In this document: positions 15,451 to 20,450 of the stretch, in pieces
Numbering within the stretch: position 1 is the stretch's first letter
Layout: each line of letters starts with the position of its first letter
Assembly (NCBI GenBank): GCA_039812545.1
Contig: JBDIAR010000040.1
Location: 1 to 20,450, forward strand
DNA length: 20,450 nt
Direction: 5' to 3'
DNA from: JBDIAR01 sp039812545
GTDB taxonomy: Bacteria > Actinomycetota > Actinomycetes > Actinomycetales > Dermatophilaceae
Translations under genes and position numbers: made by a program
Notes under the pieces: generated by a model
The model's database searches: none
Told to the model about the DNA's origin: nothing
Seen by the model: only the letters and a program-made list of their open reading frames with translations

Positions 15451-17079
15451 CTATGCCATGTGCAGGTAGCGATAATCCGTCGGCGGCGCGAAGGTCTCCT
15501 TGATCGAGCGGACACTGGTCCAGCGCAGCAGGTTCTGAGCCGAACCGGCCTTGTCGTTGGTGCCCGACGCGCGTCCCCCGCCGAACGGCTGCTGACCCAC
15601 GACCGCCCCCGTCGGCTTGTCGTTGATGTAGAAATTGCCGGCCGCGAAGCGCAGTTTGTTCGTCGCGGCCGCGATCGCCGCCCGGTCCTGGGCGATGATC
15701 GATCCGGTCAGCGCGTAGCTCGCAGCCGATTCCATCTGGGTGAGCATCGACTCGTAGGACCGGTCCGGGTAGACGTGGACCGACAGGATCGGCCCGAAAT
15801 ACTCGGTGGTGAGGGACTCGTCGGTGGGGTCGTCGACCTTGAGGATCGTCGGGCGGACGAACCAGCCCTCGCCGTCGTCGTAGCTGCCGCCGGCCACGAC
15901 CTCGATCCCGTCCGTGGCGTGGGCTCGGTCGATGGCCGCCTTGTGGGTGGCGAACGCCCCGGCGTCGATGACCGCCCCCATGAAGTGCCGCAGATCTGTG
16001 ACCGGGCCCATCGAGATGGCGTTCGTCTCGTCGGCGAGGTCGCGGACCAGCTTGCGCCACAACGACGCCGGGACGTAGGCCCGAGACGCCGCGGAGCACT
16101 TCTGGCCCTGGTACTCGAAGGCGCCGCGGATCATGGCGGTCCGCAGTACGTCGAGGTCCGCGCTCGGGTGGGCGACGATGAAGTCCTTGCCACCGGTCTC
16201 GCCGACGAGCCGCGGATAGGTCTTGTAGTGCGCGATGTTGCGACCGACCTCCGCCCACATCGACTGGAAGACGGCGGTCGAACCGGTGAAGTGCAGCCCG
16301 GCGAAGTCCGGGTCCTCCAGGACCGCCTTGGTCACGACGGCACCGTCTCCGGTGACGAGATTGATGACACCGGCCGGCAGGCCCGCGGCTTCGAGCAACT
16401 CCATGACGAAGTGAGCCGCGAACTGCTGGGTACGGGCGGGTTTCCACACCACGGTGTTGCCCATCAGCGCCGGAGCGGTGGGCAGATTCCCGCTGATGGC
16501 GGTGAAGTTGAACGGCGTCACGGCATACACGAAGCCCTCCAGGCTCCGGTAGTCCGTGCGGTTCCAGATGCCCGGGGAGTTCAGCGGCGGCTGTTCGGCG
16601 AGGATCTCGCGGGCGAAGTGGACGTTGAGTCGCCAGAAGTCGATGAGTTCGCAGGCGCTGTCGATCTCGGCCTGGTATGCCGTCTTGGACTGTCCCAGCA
16701 TGGTCGCGGCGTTCAACCGGGCCCGCCACGGGCCGGCGAGCAGATCGGCGGCCTTGAGGAAGACCGCGGCGCGGTCGTCGAAGGACAGCTCGCGCCAGGC
16801 GGGGGCCGCGGCCTTGGCGGCGGCAACCGCGTCGCCGGCCTGGTCCGGCGAGGCCATCGCCATCGTCCCGAGGACCGAGCGCCGGGCGTGCGGTTGAACG
16901 ACGTCGACCCGGCGGCCGGCGCCCATCACCTTGCGGCCGGCGATGGTGCTGGGCAGGTCGATGGGGGTCGCGGCGAGGCGGGCCAGTTCCGTCTCCAGGG
17001 CCGCGCGGGCGGGGCTGTCGGGGGCGTAGTCGAGCACCGTCTCGTTGCGGGCCGCGGGTGCGCTGCTGAAACCGTCCAT
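15451..17079 (-). CDS. pruA: 1-Pyrroline-5-carboxylate dehydrogenase
   Basis: 542 residues, an aldehyde dehydrogenase superfamily member of the P5CDH type. Key residues: Asn191 in TPFNFTAISGN, Lys213 in VWKPA, the FTGS turn (264-267), general base Glu294 in VGETGGKD and nucleophile Cys328 in GQKCSAASR. The C-terminus has PTGAVVGQQPFGGGRASGTNDK and SIKETFAPP, diagnostic of P5CDH. It oxidises glutamate semialdehyde/P5C to glutamate with NAD, the second step of proline catabolism. A stand-alone enzyme: no PutA-type proline dehydrogenase domain is attached and no putB lies in the window. The start ATG at 17079 has no clear Shine-Dalgarno sequence. It follows an SGNH hydrolase gene on the same strand after 54 bp. 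Confidence 0.97.
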   Translation of the reverse strand: MDGFSSAPAARNETVLDYAPDSPARAALETELARLAATPIDLPSTIAGRKVMGAGRRVDVVQPHARRSVLGTMAMASPDQAGDAVAAAKAAAPAWRELSFDDRAAVFLKAADLLAGPWRARLNAATMLGQSKTAYQAEIDSACELIDFWRLNVHFAREILAEQPPLNSPGIWNRTDYRSLEGFVYAVTPFNFTAISGNLPTAPALMGNTVVWKPARTQQFAAHFVMELLEAAGLPAGVINLVTGDGAVVTKAVLEDPDFAGLHFTGSTAVFQSMWAEVGRNIAHYKTYPRLVGETGGKDFIVAHPSADLDVLRTAMIRGAFEYQGQKCSAASRAYVPASLWRKLVRDLADETNAISMGPVTDLRHFMGAVIDAGAFATHKAAIDRAHATDGIEVVAGGSYDDGEGWFVRPTILKVDDPTDESLTTEYFGPILSVHVYPDRSYESMLTQMESAASYALTGSIIAQDRAAIAAATNKLRFAAGNFYINDKPTGAVVGQQPFGGGRASGTNDKAGSAQNLLRWTSVRSIKETFAPPTDYRYLHMA

Positions 17080-17105
17080 GGCGGATATGGTCTCACGGCC
17101 GTCAC

Positions 17106-17134
17106 GTCCGGGCCCCGTCGGGGCGGGACTTTTT
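17106..17134 (+). terminator. Intrinsic-terminator-like hairpin with T-tract on the plus strand
   Basis: GTCC (17106-17109) and GCCCC (17112-17116) pair with GGGGC (17120-17124) and GGAC (17126-17129), loop GTC, then TTTTT (17130-17134). On the plus strand this is a canonical terminator, although no plus-strand gene ends here. On the minus strand the hairpin follows the SGNH stop directly and may end that transcript, without a T-tract. Confidence 0.55.
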
Positions 17135-17817
17135 CAGCCGATCGCCGCGGCGGGCTGCAGTTCTTCCGCGAGTTCGTCGAGCCAGCCGACGTTCTTGTCC
17201 CCGGTGAAGGTCGAGACGAAGAGCCGGGCCATCTCGACGTGCCCGCGCGCATTGGCATGCCAGGGGTCGAGATACCACCGCGGGTGCGGACCCGTGGCAC
17301 TCCAGTGGGCGTAGTGGTCCACCAACGGCAGGCCCTGCCCGTGCGCGAGGTCGCGGATCGCCTGGGCGTATGCCGGCAGGCTCTGATGCTCCACGTCGCC
17401 GCCCGGCCCGAGCGGATAGGGCGTGTGCACGATGACGGCCGCCCCCAGGTCCATCGCCCGATTGACGAACTGATGCAGGTGGAAAGCGAAGTGGCCGACC
17501 TCGTCCGGGCCCGCGGCGCAGTCGTTCATCCCGAACAGCACCGAGACGACGTCGGGCGAGAACCGGGCGACCCGCCAGTGGAACTCGGCCAGCGCGTCGA
17601 CGATCGTGCTGCCGGCGACCCCGGTGTTGACCACCGCGTCGCGCACCCGTTCCAACCGGCCGTCGCCCGCGCGAAGGTGCTCGGCGAACAGATCGGCATA
17701 CCCGCGTCGGCCGTCGGTGCAGTTCTGGGCCTGGGTGATGCTGTCGCCGGTCATCAGCCAAGTGATCGGCGGCCCGCCCATCAGGGCCTTGACCCGTGCG
17801 TCATTGCGTGGAGCCAT
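17134..17817 (-). CDS. SGNH/GDSL-type hydrolase family protein
   Basis: 227 residues. SGNH blocks: GDSITQAQN with nucleophile Ser26, NTGVAGST with Gly66, FGMNDCAAGPD with Asn98, and DPWHANARGH with Asp184 and His187. No signal peptide; cytoplasmic. The motif pattern fits lysophospholipase L1-like or sialate-esterase-like hydrolases; the substrate is unknown. The ATG at 17817 lies 6 nt after TAGCTT, suggesting a leaderless message. The stop codon sits in the T-tract/A-tract beside a hairpin, so it may be transcriptionally separated from pruA 54 bp downstream. It is not obviously a recent duplicate of the hydrolase at 3937-4611: the block I and block V sequences differ. Confidence 0.92.
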   Translation of the reverse strand: MAPRNDARVKALMGGPPITWLMTGDSITQAQNCTDGRRGYADLFAEHLRAGDGRLERVRDAVVNTGVAGSTIVDALAEFHWRVARFSPDVVSVLFGMNDCAAGPDEVGHFAFHLHQFVNRAMDLGAAVIVHTPYPLGPGGDVEHQSLPAYAQAIRDLAHGQGLPLVDHYAHWSATGPHPRWYLDPWHANARGHVEMARLFVSTFTGDKNVGWLDELAEELQPAAAIG

Positions 17818-17823
17818 GACCGG

Positions 17824-17829
17824 AAGCTA
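17824..17829 (-). promoter_or_regulatory. Candidate -10 element (TAGCTT), leaderless layout
   Basis: On the minus strand TAGCTT ends 6 nt before the ATG of the SGNH gene. The 99-bp gap to the DUF6912 stop holds no other signal that I can see; the -35 is unclear. Confidence 0.45.
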
Positions 17830-17916
17830 ACAACCCGAGAGCGGGATGCGCAGGCGCTTCCCACATGGTGACCAGCTCAGGTCGGCCCGATCGCCGGCGG
17901 CCCGCGTCGTCGGGTC

Positions 17917-18393
17917 TCACTGTTCGGTCAGCAGTCGGGCAAGGTCGCCGAATTCCGATGCGTCATACCAACTCATCGACATCGGGTCTGGACCGCCGTC
18001 CGCCGGGTCGTCATGGGCCGGGGGGTCACTCACGTGGGCACAGACGACGCGGGCTGCCGGGACGCCCACCACAAGTTCGACGGCCGCGCACGGGGAGGAG
18101 GCGGGAGCACCGACCGGCGTGACGACGGCATCGCTCGCCACATCGGCGGAGACGATCACGACTCGACCCGCCGACCGGTCCGCGGCCGCAACGGCCTGGC
18201 TGAACGCCTCGAACTCCGCCAGCTCGACGGCCTCCTCCGAGGGCCTGGACCCCGAGGGCGCTGCGAGCTCACGCAGCAGAGCCGGCGTCACGGCATACCC
18301 TGACTGGCCCGGGCTGGCCGCATCGGTACCAGCGCAGATCCCGGCGATGGTCGTTGGAGTCACGGGTAGGTAGACCCGCACGGTCGTCGTCAT
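17917..18393 (-). CDS. DUF6912 family protein
   Basis: 158 residues from the ATG at 18393. The family core begins VRVYLPVTP, then a helical segment with AVTPALLRELAAPS, the strand RVVIVSADV, the strand AARVVCAHVSDP, and the ending MSWYDASEFGDLARLL, where the WYD motif plus LL tail is what I recall for DUF6912. Start choices are GTG 18399, ATG 18393 and GTG 18381 (the last right at RVYLP); AGGCGG five bases before the ATG supports 18393. Soluble, no signal peptide. It begins 9 bp after the CpaE-like gene's stop and is almost certainly in the same operon. Function unknown. Confidence 0.8.
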   Translation of the reverse strand: MTTTVRVYLPVTPTTIAGICAGTDAASPGQSGYAVTPALLRELAAPSGSRPSEEAVELAEFEAFSQAVAAADRSAGRVVIVSADVASDAVVTPVGAPASSPCAAVELVVGVPAARVVCAHVSDPPAHDDPADGGPDPMSMSWYDASEFGDLARLLTEQ

Positions 18394-18402
18394 GCTCACC
18401 GC

Positions 18403-19803
18403 CTACGTGGCGCTCTCGGGGGTCGCCGTGTCGGGTGTGGCCGTGGACCGGCGACGAACCCGTAGCGAGCGACGGGACCGGGTGCGTGCTGCGGTCGTCC
18501 GGTCGGCCCCGGGCGCGAGCCGGGTCGCCAATGTCGCCAACGGAGCCCGGATCCCCGAGTCCGGCGCCGCCTCGGCGAGGACGCGTCCGGCCAGGACGCA
18601 GGCATCGAGCGCGTCCGGTTCGTCGGGCAGGAAGGCATCGACGCCCACTCCGGCGAAGCGCGCCAGGGCCTCGTCGATCCGCTGCTTCGGCGACGAACCC
18701 ACCGAACTGGCCCGGACCCGGTTGACCACCAGGATCGGCGAGTGCGGGCACTTCTCGGCGAGCAGTTGCAACCCGCGCACGAGGCGGCTCAGGCCGATCG
18801 GATCGGCCACGCCCACGGCGACCACGGCGTCGCACCGGTCCAGCACGGTCAGCGCCGCCGCGTTGCGTCGCGGGGCGAGGGTGTCGTAGCTGAGTTCCTC
18901 GTCGTCCTCGAGGCAGAAGCCCACGTCGACGACGACGAGATCGGCCAAACCCCGGGTCAGATCCAAGACCTTGGCCAGGGCCGCTTCGCGCAACTCCGGC
19001 CAACGTTCGGCCTGCGGCAGCCCGGTGAGCACCCGGAAACCCGGGTCGACGCGCGGCGCGATCCGAGCCAGCCCCGCGACGTCGAGATGCCCCTGATCGG
19101 CGACCCGGCAGGCGGAGGCCAGCCCGGGAGCCTCGTCGAGCAGCGCGAGCAGTTGAGCGGTGCTGGCGGCATACGTGTCGGCATCCACCAGGAGGGTGGC
19201 GACCCCGAGCGCGGCGGCCTCGGCGGCGAGATTGACCGCCACCGTCGTGCGTCCCGGAGACCCGATCGGGCCCCAGACGGCGACGACGACCGCCTCATCT
19301 GGCGTCTCCGGTGCCGCGGAATCCTCGAAGCCGCTGTCGGCGCTGGTCCGCGCTCCCGGTCCGGTGGCGGTGCGCACCCGAGATCCGGCGGCCTGGTCCG
19401 CGGCGTCCACGAGCGCGGTCGCGGCGGACCCGCCGCCGGCGGCGCCCGCTACACCACCCACGGACAACGCGGTCAAGATCACGGCGTCGAACTCCCCGAC
19501 CGTGGCCCCGGCCGGCACGACGTGGTCGATGCCGATCTGCCGCAGCCGCCGTTCGCCCCCCTCGTCGTCGGCGATCCCGATCAGCCGAACCCCCGCCGCC
19601 CGCAGTCGTTCGACGATTCCCAGGTCCAGGCTGCGCAGGTCGTCCGACACCAGGGCCGCGCGGCCCACCCCGGACTCCGCCGCGGCCACGAGTTCGGCCA
19701 GGTCGGCGCAGCGCCGCACGACGGTGACCTCGCGGGACCCGCCGAGCACGGTCGCGACCTGCGCCTCGAACCGGTTGCCGAGCGCGGTGAGGACCGAAAT
19801 CAT
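18403..19803 (-). CDS. CpaE/Ssd-like MinD/ParA-family ATPase
   Basis: 466 residues. The N-terminal 110 residues form a receiver-like domain without a clear phosphoacceptor signature (ISVLTALGNRFEAQV start). A Gly/Ala-rich linker (115-170) leads to a SIMIBI ATPase: the deviant Walker A GPIGSPGRTT (178-187) has Arg185 where canonical ParA/MinD proteins have Lys, followed by LLVDADTYA (Asp207, Asp209) and Walker B LVVVDVG (Asp293). A basic, Thr/Pro-rich tail (about 432-466) follows. Relatives are CpaE/TadZ pilus-locus ATPases and the mycobacterial septum-site protein Ssd (Rv3660c). It overlaps the SAF gene by 4 bp (ATGA). CpaF/TadB/TadC genes are not seen downstream in the window. The arginine variant occurs in other actinobacterial members as I recall, so loss of ATPase activity is uncertain. 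Confidence 0.85.
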   Translation of the reverse strand: MISVLTALGNRFEAQVATVLGGSREVTVVRRCADLAELVAAAESGVGRAALVSDDLRSLDLGIVERLRAAGVRLIGIADDEGGERRLRQIGIDHVVPAGATVGEFDAVILTALSVGGVAGAAGGGSAATALVDAADQAAGSRVRTATGPGARTSADSGFEDSAAPETPDEAVVVAVWGPIGSPGRTTVAVNLAAEAAALGVATLLVDADTYAASTAQLLALLDEAPGLASACRVADQGHLDVAGLARIAPRVDPGFRVLTGLPQAERWPELREAALAKVLDLTRGLADLVVVDVGFCLEDDEELSYDTLAPRRNAAALTVLDRCDAVVAVGVADPIGLSRLVRGLQLLAEKCPHSPILVVNRVRASSVGSSPKQRIDEALARFAGVGVDAFLPDEPDALDACVLAGRVLAEAAPDSGIRAPLATLATRLAPGADRTTAARTRSRRSLRVRRRSTATPDTATPESAT

Positions 19804-20450
19804 GAGCCGCTGCCCGACCCGGAGCCGGGCACCGGGACGAGGGTGATCTTGGCCTCGGCGTCGATGGCGGCGATCAGATCGGAAACGTTCGCGCGCGGAA
19901 CGAGGATCTGGACCGCACTCGTGGAACTGCTTGAGCCGAACCGGCTGGCGTCCTTGGTCACCGACGCGACGGTCACCGACTCCAACAGTCGTTTGGGCCC
20001 GGTCGGCGCGGCCGTCGCCGCGGACCCGACCCGATCGGTGGCGGCGTTGACGTAGACATCGACCAGGGAACCGCCGTCCAGGCCGCCGACCTGCACCGCG
20101 TCCACCCGAACGGTCAACGGCTGAACGGTCAGCTCCGCAGCCTTGCCGATCGCCTCGTTGGGCAGGAGTTCGCCCGCGGGGACGGTGCGCACGGCATACG
20201 CATCGTCCGGCAGCGGCGCACTCGCCGAGCGGTACGCGGACCCGACATCACCGAGGAGGACCTCGACCCGTTTGAGGTTGCCGGCGCCGAGCCGATCGCC
20301 CGGCTTGATCGCCTGGGTGGCCTGGTACATCGGCACGCGGTCGTCGAACGAGGCCACCGCCTTGGCGCCCAAGACGGTCGCCAGCAAGACTAGGAAAACG
20401 CCGACGAGCAGCCGCGTGTCGCGCCAACCGGGCCGCTGCAACCGTTTCGC
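19800..20450 (-). CDS. SAF-domain, CpaB/RcpC-like membrane-anchored protein (5' end beyond window)
   Basis: 216 residues are visible; the frame remains open to the window edge. A TTG occurs at 20441, but the residues before it (AKR) fit the basic N-terminus common in this family, so the true start is probably outside. One membrane segment (visible residues 13-32, LLVGVFLVLLATVLGAKAV) is followed by a SAF domain (about 40-105, with AIKPGDRLGAGNLKRVEV and VPAGELLPNEAI) and a beta-rich C-terminal region ending in a Gly-Ser tail (GSGSGSGS). It should sit in the membrane with the SAF domain outside. CpaB/RcpC proteins work in Flp/Tad pilus assembly; pairing with the CpaE-like ATPase through a 4-bp overlap fits this. 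Confidence 0.85.
   Translation of the reverse strand, partial: AKRLQRPGWRDTRLLVGVFLVLLATVLGAKAVASFDDRVPMYQATQAIKPGDRLGAGNLKRVEVLLGDVGSAYRSASAPLPDDAYAVRTVPAGELLPNEAIGKAAELTVQPLTVRVDAVQVGGLDGGSLVDVYVNAATDRVGSAATAAPTGPKRLLESVTVASVTKDASRFGSSSSTSAVQILVPRANVSDLIAAIDAEAKITLVPVPGSGSGSGS

Larger units (their letters stand above)
624..20199. repeat. Dispersed over-represented heptamer GGCATAC/GTATGCC (31 copies)
   Basis: Hand count. GGCATAC on the plus strand starts at 624, 3411, 4140, 4493, 6576, 7138, 8587, 9468, 9774, 11022, 12549, 16522, 17695, 18292, 19168 and 20193. GTATGCC starts at 1547, 3123, 3194, 4429, 5531, 7675, 8777, 9215, 9888, 10140, 11307, 12528, 14648, 16675 and 17368. Two copies (7138, 9215) are intergenic. 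The role is unknown; see the findings. Confidence 0.85.

Noticed and set aside
3937..17817. The two SGNH hydrolases as a recent duplication
   Set aside because: Block I (GAS versus GDS), block V spacing and surrounding residues differ too much; they only share a superfamily.
1..20450. CRISPR array, tRNA/rRNA genes, insertion sequences, prophage or toxin-antitoxin genes
   Set aside because: No spaced direct-repeat array, cloverleaf, transposase or inverted terminal repeats were seen on reading both strands.

Overview
The window is GC-rich (roughly 70 percent by eye), densely packed chromosomal DNA from a high-GC actinomycete. The evidence is the fused E2o/E1o Kgd enzyme, WhiB1 next to a convergent PdtaS-type kinase (the order known from Mycobacterium tuberculosis Rv3219/Rv3220c), the 180-kDa-class NAD-glutamate dehydrogenase, and families largely restricted to actinobacteria (DUF6104, DUF2505, DUF6912, WhiB). 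A Micrococcales, perhaps Intrasporangiaceae-like, source is my guess and is not proven by the sequence. I see no tRNA, rRNA, insertion sequence, phage gene or CRISPR array. It reads as core chromosome, not an island.

Layout. 1-4611 (+): the 3' part of kgd, a small DUF6104 gene, and an SGNH hydrolase. 4612-6233 (+): a two-gene operon of a DUF4097 beta-repeat protein and a PadR regulator, behind a promoter flanked by two copies of an AT-containing operator-like sequence. 6253-6678 (-): a four-helix membrane protein. 6679-7323: a long non-coding region with a possible promoter and an A/C-rich, G-poor leader ahead of whiB1 (7324-7572, +). whiB1 ends face to face with pdtaS (7672-9156, -) across a tandem repeat and a strong hairpin. 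9249-14108 (-): the giant gdh. 14254-15436 (+): three genes joined by 4-bp overlaps (two small unknown helical proteins and DUF2505). 15451-17817 (-): pruA preceded by a second SGNH hydrolase. 17917-20450 (-): SAF-domain protein (runs off the edge), a CpaE/Ssd-like ATPase and DUF6912.

How the genes work together. Three large enzymes lie around the glutamate/2-oxoglutarate node: PruA makes glutamate from proline-derived P5C, Gdh deaminates glutamate to 2-oxoglutarate, and Kgd feeds 2-oxoglutarate into the TCA cycle. They are separate transcription units, so any coordination is inferred. The regulatory genes are WhiB1 (Fe-S), PdtaS (HisKA_2 kinase) and PadR.

Most unusual signal. The heptamer GGCATAC/GTATGCC occurs 31 times by hand count, about once per 660 bp. 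It occurs equally in both orientations, in several reading frames, and in two intergenic regions. Base composition alone predicts only about two copies. Codon choice appears bent to create it, which suggests a DNA-level signal. Also notable are several genes whose start codon lies 6-8 nt after a TANNNT hexamer (probable leaderless transcripts), and a Walker-A Lys-to-Arg replacement in the CpaE-like ATPase.
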